Shown: one piece after another, positions 1 to 8,905 of the stretch | Layout: each line of letters begins with the position of its first letter | Numbering within the stretch: the first letter of the stretch is position 1 | Assembly (NCBI GenBank): GCA_963818445.1 | Contig: CAWFSG010000020.1 | Span: 62,001-126,000 of the forward strand | Reading direction: 5' to 3' | Source of the DNA: Prado023 sp963818445 | Lineage (GTDB): Bacteria > Actinomycetota > Actinomycetes > S36-B12 > CAIYMF01 | DNA length: 64,000 nucleotides | Position numbers and translations under genes: made by a program | The notes under the pieces: generated by a model | Database searches by the model: none | What the model was told of the DNA's origin: nothing | Seen by the model: only the letters and a program-made list of their open reading frames with translations

Positions 1-507
1 GACAAGGCCCTCGAGCGGCTGTTGCGCGTGGGCCGCAGCGAGCATCTCGACGGTGGGCTGGAAGCGAGTCTGGGGACCGCACGGCAGCTCGACGACCTGG
101 CAGCCCAGTGCGGTGAGGATGTTGCGGTAGGCGGGGTACCCGGGGCGGGCCAGCGCGACGCGGTCACCGGCGTCGAAGGCGGCCAGGAAGGCGAGGGTGA
201 AGCCACCGGAGGAGCCGGTCGTGACCGCGACGCTTCCCGGCTCGAGGTCGAGGTCGTACCAGTCCCGGTAGTGGGCGGCGATCGCTGCACGCAGGGCCGG
301 CACACCGAGGGCCTCGGTGTACCCGAGACTGCCACCGCCCTCGAGCAGGTCGATCGCACGCTGGCGCACCACCGGGCTGGCCCCCGCCGCAGGCTCGCCG
401 GCAGCGAGGTTCAGGACATGCTGGCCCACGGCTCGGCGCGCGTTCGCGGCCGCGATGATCTCCATGACGGCGAACGGCGGCACATGGGCCCGGGCGGCGA
501 CCTTCAT
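1..507 (-). CDS. PLP-dependent aminotransferase, class I/II (3' end cut by the window)
   Basis: The first 169 residues of a fold-type I aminotransferase are visible, reading from an ATG at 507 leftward out of the window. The N-terminal pattern is typical of the aspartate aminotransferase family: an 'LNLAAGEPAAGASP' substrate-loop region, 'GYTEALGVPALRAAI' near residue 60, the cofactor-phosphate loop 'TTGSSGGF' and 'ARPGYPAYRN'. The Schiff-base lysine and the C-terminal domain lie outside the window, so substrate specificity cannot be judged. The gene is divergent from the QW-repeat gene at 588, with about 80 bp between the two starts. The family call is secure; the reaction is not. Confidence 0.85.
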   Translation of the reverse strand, partial: MKVAARAHVPPFAVMEIIAAANARRAVGQHVLNLAAGEPAAGASPVVRQRAIDLLEGGGSLGYTEALGVPALRAAIAAHYRDWYDLDLEPGSVAVTTGSSGGFTLAFLAAFDAGDRVALARPGYPAYRNILTALGCQVVELPCGPQTRFQPTVEMLAAAHAQQPLEGLV

Positions 508-573
508 GGCCCCATCCTGCCGGGCCCGACAGCCGGATCCTGGCCTGCAGGGCCGACGAGGGGTCCTCGCCGC

Positions 574-579
574 TAGCCT
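574..579 (+). promoter_or_regulatory. -10 element TAGCCT of a probable leaderless promoter
   Basis: TAGCCT sits 8 bases before the ATG at 588, the distance expected when transcription starts on or next to the start codon. No Shine-Dalgarno sequence precedes the ATG. The same arrangement occurs at 14207-14212 and 17593-17598 in this window. Confidence 0.4.
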
Positions 580-587
580 CAGTGCCC

Positions 588-1547
588 ATGACGATCGCCG
601 AACCGCTCCGGGAGTGGCTGCTCGACTCCGATCCTGCGTTGCGCTGGCAGGTGGAGCGCGACCTGCTGGGAGAGCCGGACGAGGTGTGGCGGGCCACCCG
701 GGCCAGGGTTGCGACCGAGGGGTTCGGTGCCAGGCTCCTGGCGCTCCAGGATCCCGACGGGCAGTGGGCCGGCGGCGCGTACTTCCCGGCGGGCTTCGAC
801 TTCGCCGACCAGGCGTCCGGGCAGCCGTGGACGGCGACGACCTGGACGCTGAACACCCTGCGCGGCTGGGGACTTGACAGCTCCGCCCTGGCGGGGACGG
901 CCGATCTCCTGGCGCAGAACAGTCGCTGGGAGTACGACGATCTGCCGTACTGGGGTGGTGAGGTCGACTGCTGCATCAACGCCTACACCCTGGCAAACGG
1001 CATCTGGCTCGGTGCGGATGTCACCAGCCTGCCGGAGTGGTTCGTCGAGCACCAGCTCGACGACGGCGGGTGGAACTGCGACTGGGTCGAGGGCGCGACC
1101 CGCTCCTCGTTCCACTCCACCATCAACTCACTGATCGGGCTGCTGGCCCATGAGTCGGCACGTGGCGACGCGTCGGTGCGAGAGGCTCGCACGCGGGGGC
1201 AGGAGTACCTGTTGTCGCGCCGGCTCATGTACCGCGCCTCCGACGGCCAGGTCGTCGGGCCCTGGGTGACGATGTTCTCGTCGCCGATCCGGTGGCACTA
1301 CAGCGCTTTGAAGGCCCTGGACTACTTCCGTCTGGCCAGCGACCATGACGGCGTTGCACCGGACCCGCGCCTGGCCGACGCGATCGACGTGGTTCGCAAC
1401 GCGCGGCAGCCCGACGGCACGTGGGTGAACCAGCACGTGTTCGACGGTGCGGTGTGGTTCCCGACCGATGTCCCCGAGGGGGAGCCGTCCAAGTGGCTCA
1501 CGCTGTACGCCACCCGAGTCCTGCAGTGGTGGGACGCGGCACGCTGA
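588..1547 (+). CDS. squalene cyclase/prenyltransferase-like QW-repeat protein
   Basis: This 319-residue protein has three QW-like motifs of the alpha/alpha-barrel terpene cyclase and prenyltransferase superfamily: 'QDPDGQWAGG' near the N terminus, 'QLDDGGWNCDW' in the middle and 'RQPDGTWVNQ' near the C terminus. At about half the length of squalene-hopene cyclase it can only form a single barrel, and I see no clear DXDD catalytic motif, so cyclization of squalene is not supported. Proteins of this size are often annotated 'squalene cyclase' only because of the fold. ATG 588 is preferred over GTG 582 because a -10 element lies right upstream. No signal peptide is seen. It is convergent with the response regulator. 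Confidence 0.75.
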   Translation: MTIAEPLREWLLDSDPALRWQVERDLLGEPDEVWRATRARVATEGFGARLLALQDPDGQWAGGAYFPAGFDFADQASGQPWTATTWTLNTLRGWGLDSSALAGTADLLAQNSRWEYDDLPYWGGEVDCCINAYTLANGIWLGADVTSLPEWFVEHQLDDGGWNCDWVEGATRSSFHSTINSLIGLLAHESARGDASVREARTRGQEYLLSRRLMYRASDGQVVGPWVTMFSSPIRWHYSALKALDYFRLASDHDGVAPDPRLADAIDVVRNARQPDGTWVNQHVFDGAVWFPTDVPEGEPSKWLTLYATRVLQWWDAAR

Positions 1548-1591
1548 CGCTCAGCCGATCCGACGCCCATCGCGTCTCTGCCACATCGCTG

Positions 1592-2239
1592 TCAGCCGGC
1601 AAGCCCGCGGCTGTGGGCGAACACGACCACTTGGAGCCGGTCGCGCAGCCCGAGCTTGGCGAGGATGCGCGCGACGTGGGTCTTGACGGTTCCCTCACCC
1701 ACGACCAGGCGCTCGGCGATCTCGGAGTTCGTCAGCCCACGGGCGACGAGCGTGAACACGTCCCGCTCACGAGGTGTCAGGGCCGCGAGAGGGTCCGGGC
1801 CGCCGGTCGATGGTCGTGCGCCGTGCACGTATCGGGCCACCAGAGTGGCGGTGGCCTCCGCGCCGAGGGAGAACTCGCCTTCTGCGACGGCGCGGATCGT
1901 GGCAACCATCCTCTCGGCAGCGTCGGTCTTGAGCAGGAACCCGGAGGCGCCGGCAGCCAGGGCATCGAAGACGTACTCGTCGACGTTGTAGGTCGTCAGG
2001 ATGCAGACCCTCGTCAGGGAGTGCCTGCGCAGGATCTCCTCAGTGGCTGCGATGCCGTCCATGTCGGGCATCCGGATGTCCATGAGCACAACGTCGGGGT
2101 CCAGCTCCTCGACGGCGCGCACCGCGGCGCGCCCGTCGGCGGCCTCCCCGACGACCTGCAGGTCAGGTTCGACTTCGAGCATCGTGCGCAAGCCGCTGCG
2201 CACGATGGCCTGGTCATCGACGAGCAACAGCCGGATCAT
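1592..2239 (-). CDS. NarL/FixJ-family response regulator
   Basis: This is a 215-residue two-domain transcription regulator. The receiver domain starts 'IRLLLVDDQ' with acidic residues for Mg binding and carries the phospho-acceptor Asp in 'DVVLMDIRMPDMDG'. The C-terminal LuxR-type helix-turn-helix reads 'LTPRERDVFTLVARGL' followed by 'GTVKTHVARILAKL'. The ATG at 2239 overlaps the stop of the kinase gene in an ATGA, so kinase and regulator are translationally coupled; a longer start at 2266 would give an unlikely tail. It should be phosphorylated by the adjacent kinase and act on promoters nearby, possibly that of the divergent membrane gene at 3592. Confidence 0.92.
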   Translation of the reverse strand: MIRLLLVDDQAIVRSGLRTMLEVEPDLQVVGEAADGRAAVRAVEELDPDVVLMDIRMPDMDGIAATEEILRRHSLTRVCILTTYNVDEYVFDALAAGASGFLLKTDAAERMVATIRAVAEGEFSLGAEATATLVARYVHGARPSTGGPDPLAALTPRERDVFTLVARGLTNSEIAERLVVGEGTVKTHVARILAKLGLRDRLQVVVFAHSRGLAG

Positions 2240-3414
2240 GTCGGGAACGCCACTTCGAGGCACCATCCAGGTCCGGCAGGGCGCGGCCCGGCTTCGACGC
2301 GACCACCGAAGATGGCCGCCCGCTCCCTGATCCCGACCAGGCCCAGCTGCGAGCCGATGCCCGCGCTGCTGGCCCGTCCGTCATCCTCGACCTGCATGAC
2401 AACACAGTCGGCCTTGTAGTGGAGCCGGATGCGGCATGAGTGGGCACCGGAGTGCTTCATCGCGTTGGCGATGCCCTCTTGGGCGACCCGGTAGACCGAT
2501 GCCTGGACCTCGGGACGCACGGGCCGGGGCTCGCCCAGCACCTCGAGTTCGACGTCGAAGCCCGCGGCCCGGCTCCGGGCGGTGAGGGCTGTGAGGTCGT
2601 CGAGGCGTGGCACCGGCGCGCGCTCACCCGCCGGCCCATCGCGCACGACACCGAGGAGGGAGCGCAGTTGGTCCACGGCCTCCACAGCAGTCTCCCGGGC
2701 CGCGTGCAACGACTCGCGCGCCCGCCCCGGATCGGCCGTCCATGCGTGCTCCGCGGCACTGGTCTGCAGGACCACGACCCCGAGGCTGTGCGAGAGGATG
2801 TCGTGCAGCTCCCTGGCCACGCGCGATCTCTCGTCCTCGACGGCCGCCCGGGTCGTGGCCTCGGACTGCAGCTCGACGAGTTCCCGAAGCGCGATGTTGG
2901 CCGCCGTGAGCTCGCGCAGGCGCCGTGCGAGCAGCCCGCCAGCACCGGCCAGGCCCATGCTGATGACCACGAACAGCGCGCTGGCGATCCGGCCCGGCAT
3001 GGGCCCGGAGCTCTCGGCCAGGGAGAACCCGATCAGCACCGGGATGAACACGGCCAGCGAGACCCCATAGGCCAGGGCCGAATAGCACGCGACCAGGCCG
3101 ATGAGCAGACTCGTCCCCGCTTGGTAGGTCCCGTAGAGCAGGCAGGCCGCCGACATGAGACCCAGGGAGCCAACGAAGGCGAGGACCGGCCGAGTGCGAC
3201 GCACGACCAGGATGAGACCCGCTGCGCCCATCAGCACAGCGGTGACGGGACCGGGGTTCGGGTACTCGTCGGACGTCAGACCAGCGAGCGCCGCCAGGCC
3301 TCCAAGCCCGACACCGAGCACACCATCAAGACCGGCGCGCAGCCGCGGGGGAAGTCCCTGGTCCGCACCCGTCGTCGCGGCCCCGGGGGCGCCTGTCACA
3401 TCGGCGGTCTGCAT
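2236..3414 (-). CDS. sensor histidine kinase, HisKA_3 (DesK/NarX-like) family
   Basis: This is a 392-residue membrane sensor kinase. The first 160 residues hold several hydrophobic segments with very short loops, so the signal is probably sensed in or near the membrane. The dimerization/phosphotransfer motif is 'RSRVARELHDILSHSLG', with the phospho-accepting His in 'ELHD'. The ATPase part shows an N-box 'EGIANAMKHSGA' and a C-terminal 'GLVGIRERAAIFGG'. Start ATG 3414 gives a normal family length; the open frame continues upstream but with no kinase-like sequence. It is the first gene of a two-gene operon with the response regulator. The ligand is unknown. Confidence 0.9.
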   Translation of the reverse strand: MQTADVTGAPGAATTGADQGLPPRLRAGLDGVLGVGLGGLAALAGLTSDEYPNPGPVTAVLMGAAGLILVVRRTRPVLAFVGSLGLMSAACLLYGTYQAGTSLLIGLVACYSALAYGVSLAVFIPVLIGFSLAESSGPMPGRIASALFVVISMGLAGAGGLLARRLRELTAANIALRELVELQSEATTRAAVEDERSRVARELHDILSHSLGVVVLQTSAAEHAWTADPGRARESLHAARETAVEAVDQLRSLLGVVRDGPAGERAPVPRLDDLTALTARSRAAGFDVELEVLGEPRPVRPEVQASVYRVAQEGIANAMKHSGAHSCRIRLHYKADCVVMQVEDDGRASSAGIGSQLGLVGIRERAAIFGGRVEAGPRPAGPGWCLEVAFPT

Positions 3415-3591
3415 CCACCGAGCATGACACGCAGATGCCTCGACCGAGTCTGCCTGACGACATACCCCTGATCCCCTCGGCGGGATACCCGAAGATCCGC
3501 CCCGGGGCAGGCGACCGGGTGTGCGCCGCCCGCCTAGCGTCGCAGCCACCACAGCCCGCCACTCGGCGGTCGGGAAGAGACGAGGAGAATC

Positions 3592-4554
3592 ATGGAGCGT
3601 TTCCTGCGCGTCGGGCGCATCACATTGATCGTTGGCGGCCTGCTTCTTGCCCTGGGCTCGGGGCTGCAGGCTGCGACGAGTGGCGGGGACCCCTTCTCCG
3701 TCCAGGTCACCACCACCGTGTTCGCAGTGTCGGCTGCACTCCGCCTCGCGGGTGCCATCGCCATGATCATCGGATTCACGGCGCTCTACCTGCCAGCCGC
3801 CGACCTGGCCGGGGGGTTCGGGCTGGGGGCCTACTTCCTCACGGTCGCCAACCTGGTCCTGCAGGCGGGGTGGATGTGGGCGGACCTGTTCATCACCGGG
3901 GCCTTCGCCGCGAACGCACCGGGCGTCCTGGACGGAACCGCGGCGGACAGCCGGATGGGAGTCGGATTCATGCTCGCATGGCTGTTCAACGCGACCTTCA
4001 TCCTGATGGGGATCGCACTGCTCCGCTCGCGCACCTACCCGCGGGGTGTCGCGATTGCCGTCATCGCCATGGGAGTCATCACCCTGATCCCGATGCCATT
4101 CGATGGACCGATCTACGAGGTCATCATCGGTGCCACGGCCACGCTGGCCGGGGTCCTGGCGGTGCGCAGCGCCGCCGCACCCGCTGGTGGCTCCGTCGAT
4201 GGCGGCGCTGTCCTCCTGAGGTCGCGACTCGGCCAGCCGAGTCCCGGTCCCAGTTCGCACGACGGTTCCGGTCGGCTCGGCCCGCAGGGATCAGAGGTCG
4301 TTGCCGGCGTAGGACTGGTTGAAGCTCTTGTTGGTCAGCGGGAAGTCGGGGACGATCGTGTCGGTGAGGGCGACAGGCAGGGCGGGCCAGTTGAAGAACG
4401 ATGGGTCGAGGGCGCGTACGCGGGTGAGGGTCCCGTCCGTGCCGATCTCGACGCGGTGGCAGAGGGTGCCGCGCCAGGCCTCCACGACGCCGAGCCCGGC
4501 GGTCGTCTCGGACCGGGCGGTGCTGGGCTCGGCAGCGGCAGCAGCTGTCGGTGA
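3592..4554 (+). CDS. conserved membrane protein (DUF4386-like topology) with an antisense-overlapping tail
   Basis: About 200 residues form roughly six hydrophobic segments, beginning 'VGRITLIVGGLLLALGSG', with no catalytic motif I recognise. A good Shine-Dalgarno sequence, GAGGAG, precedes ATG 3592. The gene is divergent from the kinase operon, with 177 bp between starts and a possible -10 TAGCGT at 3534-3539, so it is a plausible target of that two-component system. Beyond about residue 205 the protein becomes a low-complexity polar tail that runs 264 bp antisense into the hydrogenase-like large subunit gene. The natural end may be near 4217, where another frame stops, which would imply an indel. 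Function is unknown. Confidence 0.6.
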   Translation: MERFLRVGRITLIVGGLLLALGSGLQAATSGGDPFSVQVTTTVFAVSAALRLAGAIAMIIGFTALYLPAADLAGGFGLGAYFLTVANLVLQAGWMWADLFITGAFAANAPGVLDGTAADSRMGVGFMLAWLFNATFILMGIALLRSRTYPRGVAIAVIAMGVITLIPMPFDGPIYEVIIGATATLAGVLAVRSAAAPAGGSVDGGAVLLRSRLGQPSPGPSSHDGSGRLGPQGSEVVAGVGLVEALVGQREVGDDRVGEGDRQGGPVEERWVEGAYAGEGPVRADLDAVAEGAAPGLHDAEPGGRLGPGGAGLGSGSSCR

Positions 4555-5787
4555 CCCGGTCACCCGGGGGGTGAGGTCGGAGATGATCTGGGTGGAGGCC
4601 GGGATCTCGCGGGCCCGGACGAGGAATCGGGCGAGGACGTCTCCGGTCTCCTCGATGACGGGCACGAAGTCGGGGATGTCGAGCATCGGGTGGTCGGCGC
4701 GGGCGTCGATGGCGACTCCGGAGGCGCGGGCGACGTAGCCGACCGTGCCGATGTGCAGGGCCTGTTGGGGGGCGAGCGGGGAGGTCCCGGTGAACCGGTC
4801 GGCGACCACGCTGTTGGCCAGGGTGATGGCCACGACCTCGGCGACCTCGTCGGCGACACCGCGCAGCAGGTCGAGGTCAGGCTCGGTGCGCAGCTGGGCG
4901 CCGCCGATGGTGATGCCGCCGCGGAGCAGCCGGTGCCCGGTGAGGGACTTGTTGTGGCGCAGCAGGGTCTCGCGCAGGCGTTGGGTGTGGGCGTGGGCGA
5001 TGCCGTAGCCGACGTCGTTGGCGATCGCGCCGAGGTCGTTGACGTGGTTGTAGAGCCGTTCGGCTTCGAGGAGCAGTGCGCGGGTGGCGCTGGCGTGGTC
5101 GTCGACGTTGATGCCGAGGGCGTCCTCGACGGCCAGGGCGTAGGCCAGGGCATGTCCGACGGCGGTGTCGCCGCTGATCCGTTCGGCCAGCTCAATGCCG
5201 TGCGTGGGGGTGCGGCCCTCGAACAGCTTCTCGACGCCCCGGTGCAGGAACCACAGGCGGGCCTTGACCTGCAGGATGGTCTCGCCGACCACGGAGAAGC
5301 GGAAGTGCCCGGGTTCGATGAGCCCGGCGTGGATGGGTCCGACGGGGATCTCGTACACGCCGTCGCCCTCGACGGGGATGAACGGGTAGGAGTCGACGTC
5401 GGCGCCGAACCGCGGGGTGGGGTCGATGTCGTGACGCATCGGGTGGTACCCAGAGGGCCAGTGCCCGTGCCGGACCAGTCGTTGGGGAAGCGGATGGCCC
5501 TCCGGGCGGATGCCGTACAGGTCACGGATCTCGCGTTCGAACCGCCCGGCGGGGAACGAGGCGTGGGCCAGGGAGGGGACCCAGACGTCGTCGCGGGGGA
5601 CCTCGACGGTCAGCTCGTGGCGCTGGCCGACCGGACGCAGGAAGCAGTAGACGACTCGCAGCTGATCCGGGTCGTCGTGGGCCGCGACCAGGGCCAGCCG
5701 CCAGCCGTCGTCGAGCAGGCGACCGGCGACGGTTGGAAGCTGCTCGCGGCTGAGGGTCTCGGTCCGGGTGGGGTGCAGCCGGCTCAT
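4291..5787 (-). CDS. hycE: hydrogenase-4/formate hydrogenlyase large-subunit-like protein lacking Ni ligands (HycE/NuoCD type)
   Basis: The 498-residue protein joins a NuoC-like N-terminal domain (residues 1-130, 'EREIRDLYGIRPEGHP') to a NuoD/NiFe-large-subunit-like domain. Where NiFe hydrogenases have the L1 motif R-x-C-G-x-C, this protein has R203-I-S-G-D-T208, and the protein ends 'DFPLTNKSFNQSYAGNDL' with no DPCxxC L2 motif. All four Ni-binding cysteines are therefore missing, and it cannot be a classical hydrogenase. It fits the 'energy-converting hydrogenase-related' (Ehr) group that lies between group 4 hydrogenases and complex I. It is last in a chain of ATGA-overlapping genes whose order matches Rv0081-Rv0087 (Rv0087 is called hycE). 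The substrate is unknown; proton or ion pumping by the complex is inferred. Confidence 0.88.
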   Translation of the reverse strand: MSRLHPTRTETLSREQLPTVAGRLLDDGWRLALVAAHDDPDQLRVVYCFLRPVGQRHELTVEVPRDDVWVPSLAHASFPAGRFEREIRDLYGIRPEGHPLPQRLVRHGHWPSGYHPMRHDIDPTPRFGADVDSYPFIPVEGDGVYEIPVGPIHAGLIEPGHFRFSVVGETILQVKARLWFLHRGVEKLFEGRTPTHGIELAERISGDTAVGHALAYALAVEDALGINVDDHASATRALLLEAERLYNHVNDLGAIANDVGYGIAHAHTQRLRETLLRHNKSLTGHRLLRGGITIGGAQLRTEPDLDLLRGVADEVAEVVAITLANSVVADRFTGTSPLAPQQALHIGTVGYVARASGVAIDARADHPMLDIPDFVPVIEETGDVLARFLVRAREIPASTQIISDLTPRVTGSPTAAAAAEPSTARSETTAGLGVVEAWRGTLCHRVEIGTDGTLTRVRALDPSFFNWPALPVALTDTIVPDFPLTNKSFNQSYAGNDL

Positions 5788-7290
5788 CGGGCACCTGCCA
5801 GGACCGCGGCGGCTTCGCTGAGCAGGGCGGCCAGGGGGATGGCAAGGAACCCGAGGACGGCAGCTGCCCCCAGTGCCAGGAGCAGCGGCGCCTGTCGGCC
5901 CCGGGCCGCCGGCTGGAGTTGGGCTGTGGGCGGCGTGGTGGAGTGGTCTGCCAGTGCTGGGACGTCGCGGGGCTGGTCATCGGCGCTCGCTTCGCTCGGC
6001 TCACCCAGGGTCATCGCCGAGACGTGCCGGGCCAGCCCGGCGAACACGACCAGCAGGAGGGCCAGGGCGACTCCCATGGCCCAGCCGAGCCCGACCTGCC
6101 AGCCGGCGATGACAATGGCGACCTCGGTGAAGAACAGCACGAACGGGGGGAACCCGAGCAGGGCGGCGGTGCCGGCCAGCAGTGGTCGGGCCAGGTCGGG
6201 CCGACGGGCCAGCAGGGCGGTGACGTCGGCGGTGCGGCTGCTGCCCTCGGCGGCCAGGATCCGCCCGGCGACGACGAACATGGCGGCCTTGACCAGCCCG
6301 TGGCCGAGCATGTGCAGCAGGACCGCAGCGGTGGCCAGCGGCCCACCGACGGCTGCGCCGAGGGCCATGATGCCCATGTGCTCGATGCTGGAGTAGGCCA
6401 GCATCCGCTTGTAGTCGCGCTGGGCCAGGATCAGCGCGGCGGCGATCGCAAGGGACAGCAGACCGCCGGCGACCAGCAGCCCGCGAAGGAACCCGGGGCC
6501 GAGGATGGCATCGCCGATGGCCTGCATGCGCAGGATCGCGTACAGGGCCACCGAGAGCAGGACCCCGGACATCAGCCCGGACACCGGGGCCGGGGCCTGG
6601 GAGTGGGCGTCGGGCAGCCAGCTGTGCATGGGGGCCAGGCCGGCCTTGGTGGCGAAGCCAAGGACGGCCAGGGCCACGGCGATCCGGGTCAGGTCGGGAT
6701 CCAGGGCGATGGCCCCGCTGGCCAGTTCGGTCCAGGACAGGGTGGGGGTTCCGGCGGCCACCGCTGCGGCGTAGAGCAGGACGATGCCGAGGAAGGCGAT
6801 CGCCACGCCGACCGAGCCGAGCACGACGTACTTCCAGGCGGCCTCCAGCGAGCGGCGGCTGCGGTGGTGGCCCACGAGGAACGCGGTGGTGATGGTGGTG
6901 GCCTCGACGGCGACCCACAGGATGCCGAGGTTGTCGCTGAGGACGGCCAGGCTCATCGCGGCCAGGAACAGGCAGATCAGGGCGGTGTACCGGCCGTCCG
7001 CCTCGGCGTGGGTGGCCCTGGTCGGCAGCCCTCCCCACAGTGCCGTGACCGCGACCGCCCCGATGGTGACCAGCAGCCACGCCGACAGCGAGTCGGCGCG
7101 CAACGCACCTCCGCCGGCCACGAGGGGGCCGTCGGCGTGCACGGCGGCCAGCAGGCCCAGGCCGGCGCCGAGCACCACGACGGCCACAGCCGAGGTCGGC
7201 TGTGCGGGTCCAGCCGGCGCCGTGGCGCCACCAGGCGGCCAGCGCCGTCAGCAGCGGTACGACCAGGGGGATCCACAGCAGGGCGGTCAT
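5784..7290 (-). CDS. hycQ: NuoN/NuoM-like antiporter subunit (HycQ/HyfF-like), one frame break
   Basis: This is a polytopic proton-translocating subunit of the Proton_antipo_M family, about 500 residues, with features such as 'LLAYSSIEHMGIMALG' and 'HMLGHGLVKAAMFVVAG' that carry the lysine and histidine residues of antiporter helices. The natural start is ATG 7290, which overlaps the stop of the preceding gene (TGATG) and encodes 'MTALLWIPLVVPLLTALAAW'. This frame is lost after about 35 codons and the rest of the protein continues in the +1 frame from near 7220. Removing one C from the CCC run in this stretch restores a continuous protein. Without repair only the part from GTG 7187 would be made. 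Its homolog in the Rv0081-Rv0087 locus is HycQ. Confidence 0.85.
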
Positions 7291-7949
7291 CAGTCGCGCA
7301 ACTCCATCAGGTCGTCGAGGTCGATGCCGCCGTGCGCGGACTGGATCCGGCTGGTGAGCACCCGCAGGATCAGGACCACCAGCAGGACGTCGAGGGTGAC
7401 GCCGAGCTCGACCACCAGGGGGACACCCCCGGAGGTCAGGAACGCGGTGGTTGCGATTCCGTTGTCCAGGATCACGAAGCCGATCAGCTGGGACAGGGCG
7501 CTGCGCCGGGTGAGCAGGACCAGGAATCCGATCAGCACCATGGCCAGGCCCACGGGGACGGCGCTGGCGCCGGGGCCCTCGACGACGGCCACGATCGGCA
7601 GGCCCACCACGTAGGCCAGCACAGTCAGGGCGGTGGCCGCGAGCAGGGCCGCGGTGGGGTTGACCAGCGGGGACTCCTCCCGGAGCGCGCCGGTCGCCGA
7701 CGCGGTGCGGGACAGCGCCCACGGGATCGCCATGGCCTTCATCCCGAGCACCAGCAGGGCAACGACGAGCACTTCGGAGCTGCCCTCGTGGATCCCCAGG
7801 GTGGCCACGAGGCCGGCCAGGGCCGCGCCCTGCACGGCGAGCAGCCGGATCGACGCGGGCAGCGACTGGCGCCAGACCTGCAGGACAGCGGTCACCAGCA
7901 GCAGCCCGGTGGTGGTGGCCAGGAGCTGGGTGAACAGGGCGTCGTTCAT
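7290..7949 (-). CDS. hycP: HyfE/HycP-like small membrane subunit (NuoK-like)
   Basis: The 219-residue, strongly hydrophobic protein has about seven transmembrane segments. The C-terminal part, 'SALSQLIGFVILDNGIATTA', resembles the NuoK-like region of hydrogenase-4 component E. The ATG at 7949 overlaps the stop of the hycD-like gene (TGATG), and its own stop overlaps the next start in the same way, so translation is coupled. Length and position match M. tuberculosis HycP (Rv0085). It should be a membrane-arm subunit contributing to the ion path between the H-like and N-like subunits. Confidence 0.85.
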   Translation of the reverse strand: MNDALFTQLLATTTGLLLVTAVLQVWRQSLPASIRLLAVQGAALAGLVATLGIHEGSSEVLVVALLVLGMKAMAIPWALSRTASATGALREESPLVNPTAALLAATALTVLAYVVGLPIVAVVEGPGASAVPVGLAMVLIGFLVLLTRRSALSQLIGFVILDNGIATTAFLTSGGVPLVVELGVTLDVLLVVLILRVLTSRIQSAHGGIDLDDLMELRD

Positions 7950-8905
7950 CACGCGCCCCCGACCAGGTAGGAGGCGGTCACGGCCAGGAATGCCAGCACG
8001 AACGACCCGGCCAGCAGCTCGGGCACCCGGAACAGGCGCAGCTTGGCCAGGAACACCTCCCCGGCGGCGACGAGGATCCCGGCGGCCACGAGCTTGACCA
8101 CGATCGCCACCGTCCCGACCAGGATCGCGGTGGGGCTCAGCGTGGTGGCCACGCCCCACGGGATGGCGAGGTTCACCACCAGCCCGAGCAGGGCGGTCAG
8201 GCGCAGCCAGGAACCCACCTCCAGCCAGGCCAGGTCGCGCCCCGAGCTCTCCAGCACCATCGCCTCGTGGACCATGGTCAGCTCGAGGTGGGTCGACGGG
8301 TTGTCCACCGGCAGTCGCCCGGTCTCAGCCAGCACGGCGATGCCCAGGGCGACGACGGCGAGCAACCCGACGGGGGACACGACGCTGGCGGGGTCCTGCA
8401 CCCGCGCTGTCACGATCGCCGACAGGGCCGACGTGCCGACCGGGATCGACAGGGCGTACACGGCCACGAGGACGGTGGGTTCGACCAGGGCGCCGATGGT
8501 CATGTGCCGGCTGGACCCCATCCCACCGAACGCGGTCCCGGACTCGAGGCCGAGCAGGGCCAGGGCCACCGTGCCCAACAGGAGCACCGAGACGACGACG
8601 AACAGGTCGTCGGGCACCAGCGGCAGGGTGGGGGTGCCCACGAGCGGGACCAGGGCGCAGAGCAGGAGGCTGGACATCATCAGCAGCAGCGGGGTGACCG
8701 ACATCAACGGGCCCGTCCCGGCAGCCCGCAGCGGCTCCTTGGCCAGCAGCTTGCGCACGTCGCGCCAGGGCTGGGCGATCCCGGCCCCGGCCCGGCCCTC
8801 GAGACGCGCCCGGGTCTGGCGCATCACGCCGACCAGGAGCGGGGTCAGCGCGACCGCGGCGGTCACCTGCAGGGCGATGAGCCCCATCACGGATGCGGTG
8901 CTCAC
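7949..8905 (-). CDS. hycD: NuoH/HycD-like membrane anchor subunit
   Basis: This is a 318-residue polytopic protein of the complex I ND1/HyfC/HycD family, which anchors the peripheral electron-transfer arm and lines the quinone chamber. Recognisable features are 'LEGRAGAGIAQPWRDVRKLL' after helix 1, 'AFGGMGSSRH' in the middle, and the acidic loop 'AETGRLPVDNPSTHLELTMV', equivalent to the conserved E-rich loop of NuoH. The start ATG 8905 overlaps the upstream stop in an ATGA. Length agrees with Rv0084 (HycD). The conserved acidic loop indicates that coupling between redox chemistry and ion movement may be retained even though the large subunit has lost its metal site. Confidence 0.9.
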   Translation of the reverse strand: MSTASVMGLIALQVTAAVALTPLLVGVMRQTRARLEGRAGAGIAQPWRDVRKLLAKEPLRAAGTGPLMSVTPLLLMMSSLLLCALVPLVGTPTLPLVPDDLFVVVSVLLLGTVALALLGLESGTAFGGMGSSRHMTIGALVEPTVLVAVYALSIPVGTSALSAIVTARVQDPASVVSPVGLLAVVALGIAVLAETGRLPVDNPSTHLELTMVHEAMVLESSGRDLAWLEVGSWLRLTALLGLVVNLAIPWGVATTLSPTAILVGTVAIVVKLVAAGILVAAGEVFLAKLRLFRVPELLAGSFVLAFLAVTASYLVGGA

